Source: Nocardia amamiensis NBRC 102102 (lineage in GTDB: Bacteria; Actinomycetota; Actinomycetes; Mycobacteriales; Mycobacteriaceae). Taken from it: DNA of 64,000 bases. The stretch is from contig NZ_BDBA01000033.1 of assembly GCF_001612745.1 (NCBI RefSeq), positions 1 through 64,000 of the forward strand. Direction: 5' to 3'. The translations under genes were made by a program, and so were the position numbers. The notes below the pieces were generated by a model. It saw only the letters and a program-made list of their open reading frames with translations, was not told the origin of the DNA and searched no databases. Of this stretch, positions 9,132 to 17,594 are shown one piece after another. Each line of letters begins with the position of its first letter. Position 1 is the first letter of the stretch.

Positions 9132-9341
9132 GCCGCCCCGGCTTTCACGGCTGTCCGCCCGGTTCTTTCGCGTCGGATCGGGCGGCGGGCGCGTCTGGCG
9201 ACCATCGAGCAGCCGCTTGCTCGGTACCGGTGCGCGATCCGCACGCCGGAGTGCGATCGCCTTCCAGCGTCGGGCGCAGTGCGCCGAAATAGGCAGCTGA
9301 TCAGGTGGAAAAGGACGAGCCGGAGAGCATGGGGGTGTGCC

Positions 9342-10121
9342 ATGCTGGATGGGATCGGAACCGCGCTCTGCAAGGGGGCGATGGCTATGGGCCTGGATCG
9401 CCCACCTGCCCGCGAACAACTGGAACTCGACTTGGTCCGCGACGTCGTACTCGCCAGGCGGCGGCTGGACAGCCTTGTGCTTTCGGCGCTCGCCCTCGGC
9501 GCCGAACTCATCGAGCACACTTCCGAACGCGCGGTCGCGATGGCGGCCGCGCGGATTCTCGAGCAGCACGCCGTCGACGAGGGCGAAGTCGCGCGCGACC
9601 CGCGCGGCGCGTTGCGCTCCGATCTGGCGCGCGATCGGGAGCGCGCCAGGCGTATCGGACTCAGCTACCCGTCGGGCGATTTCGAAACCGAGGACGAGCG
9701 GCGCAGGCAGCGCCAGATGGCTCTGCTGTGCGAGGTGCGCGCGGACCTGCTCGCAGTCCTCGCGAAATGCCGCAAGTCCCGTTTCGATGGGGTGACCTTC
9801 GCGGACGAGATCGCCCAGGGTCTGTGCGCGGCCACGGACAAGCTCGTGATCGGCGCCGACATGGAGACCTATCACGCCTGGCAGCGTGGCATGGTGCTCA
9901 AGTTGAGCGAGGAAGCGGTGCCCGGCGGTCCGCCGCGGGTAATGGCCACCGTGGACGCGGGACCGGACCGTGGCCAGCTCACGGTGGAATGGGACAGTTG
10001 CGAACGACGTCTCGCGCTCGTCGCGCGGATGGCGCGTGCGGGCGTCTCGCCGGTGGTGATCTGCGATCGACTGCTCGCCGACCTCTCGGTCTCCTCCCCG
10101 CTGCGCTACTCCTCGCGCTGA
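9342..10121 (+). CDS. Hypothetical protein between fadE30-SDR and kstR2
   Basis: I do not recognise this 259-aa protein. It is mainly helical and charged, with Arg-rich stretches (VLARRRLDS, DERRRQRQM) and no signal peptide or membrane segment. The C-terminal third (RVMATVDAGPDRGQLTVEWDS) could be beta-rich. The start at 9342 follows a G-rich stretch (gggggtg); a later ATG at 9390 is possible. It sits about 210 bp after the SDR gene and just before the kstR2 operator, in the same direction, so it may be read from the fadE30 promoter. No function can be assigned. Confidence 0.65.
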   Translation: MLDGIGTALCKGAMAMGLDRPPAREQLELDLVRDVVLARRRLDSLVLSALALGAELIEHTSERAVAMAAARILEQHAVDEGEVARDPRGALRSDLARDRERARRIGLSYPSGDFETEDERRRQRQMALLCEVRADLLAVLAKCRKSRFDGVTFADEIAQGLCAATDKLVIGADMETYHAWQRGMVLKLSEEAVPGGPPRVMATVDAGPDRGQLTVEWDSCERRLALVARMARAGVSPVVICDRLLADLSVSSPLRYSSR

Positions 10122-10133
10122 ACGCCCTACTCG

Positions 10134-10151
10134 ACCAAGCAAATGCTTGGT
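10134..10151. promoter_or_regulatory. KstR2-type operator upstream of kstR2
   Basis: ACCAAGCAAATGCTTGGT is a perfect inverted repeat (CCAAGCA-AA-TGCTTGG) ending only a few bases before the possible kstR2 starts. The inner 14 bases fit AnCAAGnnCTTGnT with one mismatch. The position implies autoregulation of kstR2 and control of the downstream fadA6. Confidence 0.8.
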
Positions 10152-10157
10152 TGTATG

Positions 10158-10775
10158 ATGGGCCGCGTGACCGCATCAGACGCCTCGAAATCAGCACGGC
10201 GCAGCGAGCTGCTCGCCCTTGCGGCCGAATTGTTCGCCGAGCGGGGCCTGCGAGCCACCACCGTGCGTGACATCGCCGACGCGGCCGGAATCCTGTCGGG
10301 CAGCCTCTACCACCACTTCGACTCCAAAGAGTCGATGGTGGACGAGATCCTGCGCGGATTCCTCGACGACCTCTTCGGCCGTTACCGCGAGATCGTCGGC
10401 TCCGGACTGAGTTCGCGAGACACGTTGGAAGCCTTGGTGCTCGCCTCCTACGAGTCGTTCGACCGCTGGCACGCCGCGGTCGCGATCTACCAGGCCGAGG
10501 CGAAGCGATTGCGCACCGCGGAGCGGTTCACCTACATCGCCGACTACAACCGCGAATTCCGTGAACTCTGGCACCGGGTGCTGACCAACGGCGTACAGGA
10601 CGGCAGCTTCCGGCCGGAACTCGACGTCGAACTGGCCTACCGGTTCCTACGCGACACGGTGTGGGTCGCGGTGCGGTGGTACCGGCCAGGTGGCCCCATC
10701 ACCGTCGACAACCTCGCCAAGCAGTACCTGACCATCGTGCTCGACGGGCTCACCGTCCCCGAGCGCACCACGTAG
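10158..10775 (+). CDS. kstR2: TetR-family repressor KstR2
   Basis: A 205-aa TetR-family regulator. The N-terminal helix-turn-helix is FAERGLRATTVRDIADAAGI followed by LSGSLYHHFDSKESMVDEIL, and the C-terminus ends in VRWYRPGGPITVDNLAKQYL. This closely matches my recollection of M. tuberculosis KstR2, the HIP-CoA-responsive repressor of C/D-ring genes. Start choice is uncertain: ATG 10155, ATG 10158 and GTG 10167 are all close to the operator; 10158 gives an N-terminus (MGRV) like the mycobacterial one. It is followed 10 bp later by fadA6 in the same direction. Confidence 0.92.
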   Translation: MGRVTASDASKSARRSELLALAAELFAERGLRATTVRDIADAAGILSGSLYHHFDSKESMVDEILRGFLDDLFGRYREIVGSGLSSRDTLEALVLASYESFDRWHAAVAIYQAEAKRLRTAERFTYIADYNREFRELWHRVLTNGVQDGSFRPELDVELAYRFLRDTVWVAVRWYRPGGPITVDNLAKQYLTIVLDGLTVPERTT

Positions 10776-10785
10776 GAGTCCATAC

Positions 10786-11979
10786 ATGTCAGCACCTTCC
10801 GCGTCCCGCCGCCCGTATGCTCCGCTGCGGGACGCGTACGTGATCGATGCGGTACGCACGCCGGTCGGTAAGCGCGGCGGCGCACTGGCGGGCGTTCACC
10901 CCGCCGATCTGGGTGCGGCCGTGCTGCGCGGTCTGCTGGATCGCAGCCCGATCGATCCGGGGGCGGTGGACGACGTCATCGTGGGTTGCGTCGACAACAT
11001 CGGTCCGCAGGCGGGCAATATCGGCCGCACCATGTGGCTGACCGCGGGTTATCCCGAAGAGGTTCCCGGTGTCACGGTGGACCGGCAGTGCGGATCAAGT
11101 CAGCAGGCGATCAATTTCGGCGCGCAGGCCATCATGAGCGGCACCGCCGAAGTGATCGTGGCCGGGGGCGTGCAGAACATGAGCGCGATCCCGATCTCCG
11201 CGGCCATGCTCGCGGGCAAGGAATACGGCTTCGACTCGCCATTCGTCGGCGCCGAAGGCTGGGACCACCGCTACGGCACCGGCGAGGTCTCGCAGTTCCG
11301 CGGGGCCAAGTTGATCGCCGAGAAGTGGGGTATCAGCAGGGCGGACATGGAGCGCTGGGCACTGCGCAGCCACGAACGGGCGCGCGACGCGATCAAGAAC
11401 GGACGCTTCGACAACGAGATCGTTCCGGTCGGCGATTTCTGGATCGACCAGGGCCCTCGCGAGACCAGTCTGGCGAAGATGGCCGCGCTGCCGGCGCTGG
11501 CCGAGGGCAGCCCGCTCACCGCGGCGGTGGCCAGCCAGATTTCCGACGGCGCCAGCGCCACGCTGCTCGCGTCGGAGTGGGCGGTGCGCGAATACGGCCT
11601 GACGCCGCGGGCGCGCATCCATCATGTGAGCGCGCGCGGCGCGGACCCGATCTTCATGCTGAGCGCGCCGATTCCGGCGACCAAGTGGGCGTTGGAGAAG
11701 TCGGGGCTCAGCATCGACGACATCGATGTGGTCGAGATCAACGAGGCGTTCGCGCCGGTGGTGCTGGCCTGGTTGAAGGAGACCGGCGCCGATCCGGAGC
11801 GGGTCAACGTCAACGGCGGGGCGATCGCCCTCGGCCACCCGCTCGGTGCCACCGGCGCAAAGCTTTTCGCGACCCTGCTCAATGAGCTCGAGCGGATCGA
11901 GGGTCGCTATGGCCTGCTGACCATCTGCGAGGGCGGCGGCACCGCCAACGCCACCATCATCGAGCGCCTGCCCCGCTGA
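10786..11979 (+). CDS. fadA6: Thiolase FadA6
   Basis: A 397-aa thiolase with the nucleophilic Cys102 in DRQCGSSQQA, the NEAF motif, the GHPLGATGA histidine loop and the second active-site Cys in CEGGGTANA. FadA6 is the thiolase of the HIP pathway; its gene is a direct neighbour of kstR2 in mycobacteria, as here. The spacing from kstR2 is 10 bp, with an AGGAG site before the ATG, so both genes should share one autoregulated transcript. Confidence 0.9.
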   Translation: MSAPSASRRPYAPLRDAYVIDAVRTPVGKRGGALAGVHPADLGAAVLRGLLDRSPIDPGAVDDVIVGCVDNIGPQAGNIGRTMWLTAGYPEEVPGVTVDRQCGSSQQAINFGAQAIMSGTAEVIVAGGVQNMSAIPISAAMLAGKEYGFDSPFVGAEGWDHRYGTGEVSQFRGAKLIAEKWGISRADMERWALRSHERARDAIKNGRFDNEIVPVGDFWIDQGPRETSLAKMAALPALAEGSPLTAAVASQISDGASATLLASEWAVREYGLTPRARIHHVSARGADPIFMLSAPIPATKWALEKSGLSIDDIDVVEINEAFAPVVLAWLKETGADPERVNVNGGAIALGHPLGATGAKLFATLLNELERIEGRYGLLTICEGGGTANATIIERLPR

Positions 11980-12055
11980 TACCGGCGCCGCGAGCGGCAC
12001 GTCGGCGACTCGAGTTCGCCGGCATGCCGCCGGGTGGATGCGGCGAAGACTCCGC

Positions 12056-12529
12056 TCAGACCGGTCCGGTGTCGACGGTGTAGGTGCCGACCAGCTGGCC
12101 GCTTCCGACACTTGCGCCTTCGATCGCGGATTTCGCCTGGGCGACGGGTGTTTTCGAGCTCAAGGAAACCGGGTGCGACAGCGCATGCACGATGAATCGG
12201 TAGTGGTGCACGCCGGTCCCGGTCGGTGGGCACGGCCCGAAGTAATCGGCCAGGTCCGCGCTGTTGAGGCTGACTACACCGCCCTTCGGGGTCTGGCCCT
12301 CCTCGCTGGAGGTCGTGGTCAGCGGGATGTCACTGACCACCCAGTGGGTGAACAGCCCGATGGGTGCGTCCGGGTCGTCCATGATCAGGGCGAGCCGGAC
12401 GGCTGATTCCGGAACGGTCCAGGTCAGGGGTGGCGGCCGATTCTTTCCGGTGCACGAGTATGTCTCCGGGATAGGCGCGCCATCGGTGAAAGCGCTACTG
12501 CTCACAGTGATCTCGTTCGTCGCAGGCAT
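12056..12529 (-). CDS. PEBP / YbhB-YbcL family protein
   Basis: A 157-aa phosphatidylethanolamine-binding-protein homologue. MDDPDAPIGLFTHW is the ligand-site DPDAP-HW signature and GTGVHHYRF the second conserved block. There is no signal peptide, so it is probably cytosolic. Bacterial YbhB/YbcL proteins have no settled role. It converges on fadA6 with a 76-bp gap and is probably not part of sterol metabolism. Confidence 0.88.
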   Translation of the reverse strand: MPATNEITVSSSAFTDGAPIPETYSCTGKNRPPPLTWTVPESAVRLALIMDDPDAPIGLFTHWVVSDIPLTTTSSEEGQTPKGGVVSLNSADLADYFGPCPPTGTGVHHYRFIVHALSHPVSLSSKTPVAQAKSAIEGASVGSGQLVGTYTVDTGPV

Positions 12530-12749
12530 CGTGGCCTCCGCTCGAGTGGTAGTGGTCGAGTCCTTGGATTCGCCGTATCGCCACCTGCCGCGGCCGACGC
12601 CTGCGCCGGTACGGCGGAGACAGGCGAAACCGGTATGCGGTTATGGATCAAGATTAGGCCGCCGATTCCCCGTCAACCAGGCGTTGGCGGTAAATGCGCT
12701 GGTCCGGGCGGTGGATGACGTGCCGGATCGGCGGATGGATGGCGCGAGT

Positions 12750-13322
12750 TCATCGTAGGTCGGCGAGGGCTGCGACGACTGCCCATGCGTCGGTACGTGG
12801 TTCCGATGTCCAAGGGGCCGTGGGTTTGTGAATGCGCAGCGAGACCACGCCGTGCAGGGCGCACCACACACGCAGCGCGAGATCCGGCGCTTTCTCGGCG
12901 GGTAACAGATCGGCGAGACGGTCCAGCAGATCCAGCCCTGGCCCAGTGCCGGATTCGATCGGGGGATCGGGGCGTTCGAACAGCAATTGGTAGGCGCCGG
13001 GATGATTCTCGGCCCACGTGAGATAGGCATCGATCAACGCGCGCAGCCGGTCGGCGCGGGTGCCGGTGGGCGGGTCAGCGGCATCCAGCGCGTGCCGCAG
13101 CCGACCGAACAGTTCCACGGTCACGGCATAGTTCAGCGCATCCTGAGACGGGAAATGCATGTAGACCGCGCTGGGCGCGACACCGCAGGCCCGGGCGATG
13201 GCGCGCAGTGACGGCGTCGGCAACGCCTGCGGTTCCAGCAGCAGTTCGATCGCGGCGGCAACCAACTCCGCGCGGAGCCGCTCACCCTCCCCACGCGCTC
13301 GTCGCTGACGTGTGTCGGTCAT
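12750..13322 (-). CDS. TetR-family transcriptional regulator
   Basis: A 190-aa TetR regulator with the helix-turn-helix LRAIARACGVAPSAVYMHFPSQ (shown here only in part of the DNA-binding domain) and a short ligand domain including YLTWAENHPGAYQLLFERP. The ATG is preceded by gggagg. It is divergent from a short-chain dehydrogenase, and the gap holds two GAACAnnTGTTC-like palindromes, which it probably binds. The effector is unknown. Confidence 0.88.
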   Translation of the reverse strand: MTDTRQRRARGEGERLRAELVAAAIELLLEPQALPTPSLRAIARACGVAPSAVYMHFPSQDALNYAVTVELFGRLRHALDAADPPTGTRADRLRALIDAYLTWAENHPGAYQLLFERPDPPIESGTGPGLDLLDRLADLLPAEKAPDLALRVWCALHGVVSLRIHKPTAPWTSEPRTDAWAVVAALADLR

Positions 13323-13347
13323 CGAGCCTCCCTTGACAAGTATCACT

Positions 13348-13384
13348 GAACAGCTGTTAAGTATACCTAGATGAACACCTGTTC
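13348..13384. promoter_or_regulatory. Paired palindromic operators between TetR and SDR genes
   Basis: GAACAGCTGTTA (13348-13359) and GAACACCTGTTC (13373-13384) are two copies of one 12-bp inverted repeat, with starts 25 bp apart. They sit between the divergent TetR and SDR genes, the expected place for a dimeric TetR repressor controlling both. The second is a perfect inverted repeat around CC, the first has one mismatch. Confidence 0.7.
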
Positions 13385-13401
13385 ACCTTCAGGAGGCTGA
13401 C

Positions 13402-14187
13402 ATGAAGAAGTGGGAAGGCGCGACCGCGGTCGTGACCGGTGCGAGTAGTGGGATCGGCGCGGCGTTCGCCACGGCCTTGGCCGAACGACGTTGCAACCTG
13501 ATCCTGGTCGCCAGGCGCGAGCATCGGCTGCGCGAGCTGGCGACAGAGCTCGAACACACCTTCGGTATCCGGGCTCGAGTCCTCACCGCGGACCTTTCGA
13601 TCCCCGCGGACGTCGAGCGACTCGCCGCAGTGTTGAGCACGGACGACAACCCCATCGATCTGCTGGTCAACAATGCCGGTTTCGCAACCCACGGCCCGCT
13701 CGCCGACCACGACCCGGCGCGAACGCGCGCGGAGATCGCGGTCAACGTCACCGCCGTCGCGGAACTGACCTCGGCGGTACTGCCGGGCATGCTGCGGCGG
13801 GGCGAGGGAGCGGTGGTCAACATCGCCTCCACCGCGGCATTCCAACCGATCCCGTTCATGGCCGTCTATGGCGCGACGAAGGCGTTCGTGCTGTCGTTCA
13901 CCGAGGCGCTGTGGGGCGAACTCGAAGGCAGTGGTGTCACCGCGCTTGCCGTGTGCCCCGGCGCCACCGATACCGAATTCTTCGAGGTGGCGGGCGAAGC
14001 CGCCAGCGTCGGACGACGGCAGACATCACAGCAGGTGGTCGCGACGACGCTCCGCGAAATGGACCGCCGCACACCCCGGCCGAGCGTGGTATCCGGGCTG
14101 GCGAACGCAATGTCGACGCGATTGCCGCGATACCTGCCGCGCCGCACCACGATTCGCCTGACCCGTGGATTGGTCGCGGCGAAATGA
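13402..14187 (+). CDS. Short-chain dehydrogenase/reductase
   Basis: A 261-aa classical SDR with TGASSGIG for NADP(H) binding, NNAG, a catalytic serine in NIASTAAF and YGATK. The basic residues after the second strand (LVARREHRL) suggest NADP. An aggagg site precedes the ATG. Its TGA overlaps the ATG of the SRPBCC gene (AAATGA), so both form an operon under the divergent TetR. The closest general type is the broad-substrate DltE/YqjQ-like SDR group; substrate unknown. Confidence 0.87.
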   Translation: MKKWEGATAVVTGASSGIGAAFATALAERRCNLILVARREHRLRELATELEHTFGIRARVLTADLSIPADVERLAAVLSTDDNPIDLLVNNAGFATHGPLADHDPARTRAEIAVNVTAVAELTSAVLPGMLRRGEGAVVNIASTAAFQPIPFMAVYGATKAFVLSFTEALWGELEGSGVTALAVCPGATDTEFFEVAGEAASVGRRQTSQQVVATTLREMDRRTPRPSVVSGLANAMSTRLPRYLPRRTTIRLTRGLVAAK

Positions 14188-14711
14188 CACTGTACGCACT
14201 GCGACCCAGCAGCCTCGGCGACATCTCTGCGATGCGCTGCCACCTGCGCAACGAACGGATCGTGACGGCATCGGCGCAGCGGGCCTTCGACATTCTCGCC
14301 ACCGGCGAAGCGCAACAGGAGTGGGCCGCCGGATACCGGGCTACCACCTGGTACGGAAGTGCACCGCATGACGTGGGAACGATCCGTGACATCCACTTGC
14401 GCTGGATCACCGTGCGCGAACGATTCCTGGTCTGGGAGCCCGCCGCCCGTTTCACGTTCTCCGCCGATGCCATGTCGATCCCGTTGGCCCGCAGAATGAT
14501 CGAGGACATCACCTTCGATCCGATCGGACCCGACCGCTGCCGCCTGATCTGGCAGGTACACCTCGATCCGGCACCGGTTCTGCGCCCGATCGAATCCCTG
14601 GTCATGCGACGGTTTTTCGAGCCGATGTTCGACTCGTTCGCCGCTGGACTCGCCGGATTCGCCCACGCGCACCCCGATCAACCGTCGGACCTGCCGCCTG
14701 CAGGACCATGA
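14184..14711 (+). CDS. SRPBCC (START-like) ligand-binding protein
   Basis: A 175-aa protein of the polyketide cyclase/SRPBCC type. An N-terminal segment (CHLRNERIVTASAQRAFDIL) leads into the helix-grip fold, with FLVWEPAARFTFSADAM and CRLIWQVHLDPAP strands and a long C-terminal helix. Such proteins bind hydrophobic ligands in a deep cavity. Translation is coupled to the preceding SDR gene, so the two may act on the same lipid-like compound. Insertion of this cassette between fadA6 and the ipd genes makes a steroid-related role possible, but nothing in the sequence proves it. Confidence 0.75.
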   Translation: MTLYALRPSSLGDISAMRCHLRNERIVTASAQRAFDILATGEAQQEWAAGYRATTWYGSAPHDVGTIRDIHLRWITVRERFLVWEPAARFTFSADAMSIPLARRMIEDITFDPIGPDRCRLIWQVHLDPAPVLRPIESLVMRRFFEPMFDSFAAGLAGFAHAHPDQPSDLPPAGP

Positions 14712-14746
14712 TGGCAGCCGCTTCGGGTCTGGCCGCCCCGAAAAGA

Positions 14747-14774
14747 CGGCCTTCGGTCTGGGCTCCGAAGGCCG
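14747..14774. terminator. Bidirectional hairpin between SRPBCC gene and ipdC
   Basis: CGGCCTTCGG and CCGAAGGCCG form a perfect 10-bp stem with an 8-nt loop between two convergent stop codons. It can serve both transcripts; there is only a short A-run upstream (aaaag) that would give Us on the leftward transcript. Confidence 0.7.
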
Positions 14775-14787
14775 CCATCCATTCGGA

Positions 14788-15873
14788 CTAGATCGTCGTC
14801 GAGTTCGCCCCATCGGGAAGCGCGGCGAGCACACCGATCCGCGCCACCGCGTCGGTGACGATCCGATCGATCAGCTCCTTGCAGGTGGGCAGGTCATCGA
14901 TGATCCCCGTGACCTGACCCGCCGCGAGCACACCCGCGTGGGTGTTGCCCTCGACCAGTCCGGCGCGCAGCAGCATCGGGGTATTCGCGGCCATCACGAC
15001 CTGGGACCAGCTCAGATCCTTGGTCTTTCGCATCGACAGTCCGTCGCGGATCATGGTGGACCATTTCATCCCCGTCATGCTTTTGAACCGGGCTGCGTTC
15101 GCGACCGCCGCGGTTAGTCCGCGCCAGCGCCCCGAATGCTCCAGGCGCTGTACCAGTTCGGTGTTCAGCACGCGGTGCGGCATTCCGTCGACCTTCAGCG
15201 ACACCACCGTATCCTGCAGCTGCCTGCGCAGATACTCCTGCTTGACGGCGTCCGGGACCGTGCTCTCCTGGGTGAGCAGGAACCGGGTGCCCATCGCGAT
15301 ACCCGCCGCGCCATAGGCCAGCGCGGCGGCCAACCCGCGTCCGTCGAAGAACCCGCCCGCCGCGATCACAGGAATGTCCACCGCGTCCAGCACGGACGGC
15401 AGCAGCAAGGTGGTGGCCACCGGGCCGGTGTGCCCGCCGCCCTCGCCGCCTTGCACGATGACCGCGTCCGCACCCCAGGACGCCACTTTGACCGCGTGCT
15501 TGGCCGCACCGATCGACGGGATGACCACCACGCCGGCGTCTTTCAGCTTCGCGATCAAATCCTGTTTGGGCGCGAGCGCGAACGAGGCGACCGCCACCTT
15601 CTCCCGGATCAGCAGATCGATCCGCTCGGGGGCGTCAGCGGCGTCGGCCCGGATGTTGACACCGAACGGTTTCCCGGTGTGCGCCTTGGTCTTCGCGATG
15701 GCCGCCTCGAGCTCCGCGAAGGTCATGGTTGCCGAGGCGAGGATGCCGAGCCCGCCCGCCTCCGCGGTGGCCGAGACCAGCCGCGGACCCGCAACCCACC
15801 CCATACCGGTCTGCACGATCGGGTGCTCGACGCCGACCAGATCGGTCAACGCGGTGCGCAGATGCGCGGTCAT
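14788..15873 (-). CDS. ipdC: IpdC, nitronate monooxygenase-like flavoprotein
   Basis: A 361-aa TIM-barrel flavoprotein of the 2-nitropropane dioxygenase/nitronate monooxygenase family. IVQTGMGWVAGPRLV, GADAVIVQGGEGGGHTG and IPVIAAGGFFDGRG give the FMN-phosphate site. In actinobacterial steroid degraders IpdC acts on 5-hydroxy-HIC-CoA intermediates before ring opening by EchA20 and IpdAB. The ATG overlaps the ipdB stop (ATGA). It is the last gene of the echA20-ipdA-ipdB-ipdC operon, matching the Rv3550-Rv3553 order. Confidence 0.88.
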   Translation of the reverse strand: MTAHLRTALTDLVGVEHPIVQTGMGWVAGPRLVSATAEAGGLGILASATMTFAELEAAIAKTKAHTGKPFGVNIRADAADAPERIDLLIREKVAVASFALAPKQDLIAKLKDAGVVVIPSIGAAKHAVKVASWGADAVIVQGGEGGGHTGPVATTLLLPSVLDAVDIPVIAAGGFFDGRGLAAALAYGAAGIAMGTRFLLTQESTVPDAVKQEYLRRQLQDTVVSLKVDGMPHRVLNTELVQRLEHSGRWRGLTAAVANAARFKSMTGMKWSTMIRDGLSMRKTKDLSWSQVVMAANTPMLLRAGLVEGNTHAGVLAAGQVTGIIDDLPTCKELIDRIVTDAVARIGVLAALPDGANSTTI

Positions 15874-16628
15874 GACGGGACCTCGGTTTCGCGAATCTTC
15901 TTGGGATCGAGCACCTCTCGGATCAACCGCAGTTCCCCGGCCGTTGGTATGCGCGTCTCGTCGGCCTCGGCGAGACCCGCAATGTCGAAGGAGGTGTTCT
16001 CGGCGACCTCGTCGGCGGTGACGCCGGGATGCAGGCTGCGGGCGCGCATGGTGTGGCCGGGACCTTCGAAATCGAACACACCCAGGTTGGTCACCACACG
16101 GTGCAGGTGATGGAAGCGGTAGGCGGGGTCGGCCGGGTCGACCTTGTCGTATCCCACACCCGAGACGATGTCCACCCGCTCGGTGAACACGCGCTTGGAG
16201 TGCCGCGCGACCCAATAGCTGGTGGCGTGATTGATGGTGTTGCCCGGCGCGCCGCGCACCCCGAACATCTGCCGGGACGGCTGCTGTAGCGGACCGAACG
16301 CCGAGAGGTTCTGGTTGCCGAAGCGGTCGATCTGATTGGCGCCCATCACCACATGCCTGCGCCCCGAGGCCACCACGTCGAAGACCTTCCGAAACGGAAT
16401 CCAACCCTCGATCGCAGCTTTCCCGCCCAGCGGGGGAGTCTCGGCGAACAGCAGCGCTTCGCCGTCCGACAGCAGCAGATCGGGTTCGGTGGTGAGCTTG
16501 GCCAACCGGGCACCGAGGATGGACATCGGCGACATCGGACTGGCCATGATTTCTCCCGCGCCGCGGAAGATCTCCGCGCAGGCGACCGCGCACACCTCGG
16601 CGCGGGTCACGGTCTCGGTGCTGGTCAT
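15870..16628 (-). CDS. ipdB: IpdB, beta subunit of COCHEA-CoA hydrolase
   Basis: A 252-aa protein of the class I CoA-transferase fold. GANQIDRFGNQNLSAFG and the RGAPGN segment are characteristic. IpdAB is known as a heteromeric hydrolase that opens the last steroid ring of COCHEA-CoA. The gene lies 37 bp after ipdA and overlaps ipdC, so all three are co-translated or nearly so. Subunit identity rests on length, motif content and gene order. Confidence 0.88.
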   Translation of the reverse strand: MTSTETVTRAEVCAVACAEIFRGAGEIMASPMSPMSILGARLAKLTTEPDLLLSDGEALLFAETPPLGGKAAIEGWIPFRKVFDVVASGRRHVVMGANQIDRFGNQNLSAFGPLQQPSRQMFGVRGAPGNTINHATSYWVARHSKRVFTERVDIVSGVGYDKVDPADPAYRFHHLHRVVTNLGVFDFEGPGHTMRARSLHPGVTADEVAENTSFDIAGLAEADETRIPTAGELRLIREVLDPKKIRETEVPS

Positions 16629-16665
16629 CGCGCCTCCTGTGGCTTGCGGGACACGGTCGTCTGCA

Positions 16666-17541
16666 TCACGCCTCCTCGGCGAATCGGCGGACCGCGGCCT
16701 GGTACTGCTCCTCGGACCCGGCCAGGTAGGTGTCGACGAACCGCTGCCACGCTTCCGGCGTCTTCGCGGACTCGACGTAGTGCTTCTGGAACTTCTCGTC
16801 CCGGCCGTAGCTGTCCGCGGCGAGGGTGAAATGCGCGCCGCCCGGGGCCTCCACCACGCCGTCGACCATCATGCGATTGAGCAGCAGTGCCTGTGGTGGA
16901 ACGGTTTTCACCAGTTCGCCGGTCTCAACCACCCGTTCCACCGAGACGTAGCGCCGCTGCGCCGCCAGGCAGAACAGGTCGTCGAAGTACGGGTCGATGC
17001 CGGTGTAGGCGGCGTTGCCGTGCGCGTCGCCGAGATTCAGGTGCACCAGCGCCGCATCCAGGCGCAGCGCAGGCATGGCGATCAGAGTCTCCGGCGTGCC
17101 GTCCACCGGGTACGGCGATTCGACGGTCTTCAGTTCGCCTTCCCAGAAGTTCGGGACGTCCGATCCGAGACCGGCACGGATCGGCAGGAACGGCAGTCGC
17201 GCCGCGGCCGCCTTCAGGCCGCACTGGAGCATGCCCTCGTCCATTTCGCGGGCGACCAGCGCGCCGGAGGTTCGCGCCGCGGCGAACCACGGGTCGTAGA
17301 ACGGCGGCGAATCCAGCGACACGAACCCGTAGTACGCCTTGCGCACCTTCCCGGCCGAGCACAGCAGCCCGAGGTCGGGCCCGCCGTAGCTGACCACGGT
17401 CAGATCCGTGAGGTCCGACCGCAGGATGGCCCGCACCAGCGCCATCGGCTTGCGCCGGGAGCCCCAGCCGCCGATGCCGATGGTCATCCCGCTGCGCAGT
17501 TCGCCGACGACCGCCTCGAGCGACATCCGCTTGTCTCGCAT
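16666..17541 (-). CDS. ipdA: IpdA, alpha subunit of COCHEA-CoA hydrolase
   Basis: A 291-aa CoA-transferase-fold protein with GMTIGIGGWGSRRKPMAL near the N-terminus and NLGDAHGNAAYTG in the C-terminal half. It pairs with IpdB in hydrolytic opening of the final steroid ring. M. tuberculosis IpdA has nearly the same length. The start at 17541 has a gcggaaag ribosome site; ATG at the sixth codon is a possible alternative. The echA20 stop lies 53 bp upstream. Confidence 0.88.
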   Translation of the reverse strand: MRDKRMSLEAVVGELRSGMTIGIGGWGSRRKPMALVRAILRSDLTDLTVVSYGGPDLGLLCSAGKVRKAYYGFVSLDSPPFYDPWFAAARTSGALVAREMDEGMLQCGLKAAAARLPFLPIRAGLGSDVPNFWEGELKTVESPYPVDGTPETLIAMPALRLDAALVHLNLGDAHGNAAYTGIDPYFDDLFCLAAQRRYVSVERVVETGELVKTVPPQALLLNRMMVDGVVEAPGGAHFTLAADSYGRDEKFQKHYVESAKTPEAWQRFVDTYLAGSEEQYQAAVRRFAEEA

Positions 17542-17594
17542 TGCTTTCCGCTCCCTCTCCGATGGGCGGCTCACCGCCGCCCGCACCGCTGTGT

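Noticed and set aside
8259..10142. 627-codon open frame on the - strand across the SDR and hypothetical genes
   Set aside because: Composition is Arg/His/Gly-rich shadow sequence opposite well-supported genes with clear motifs.
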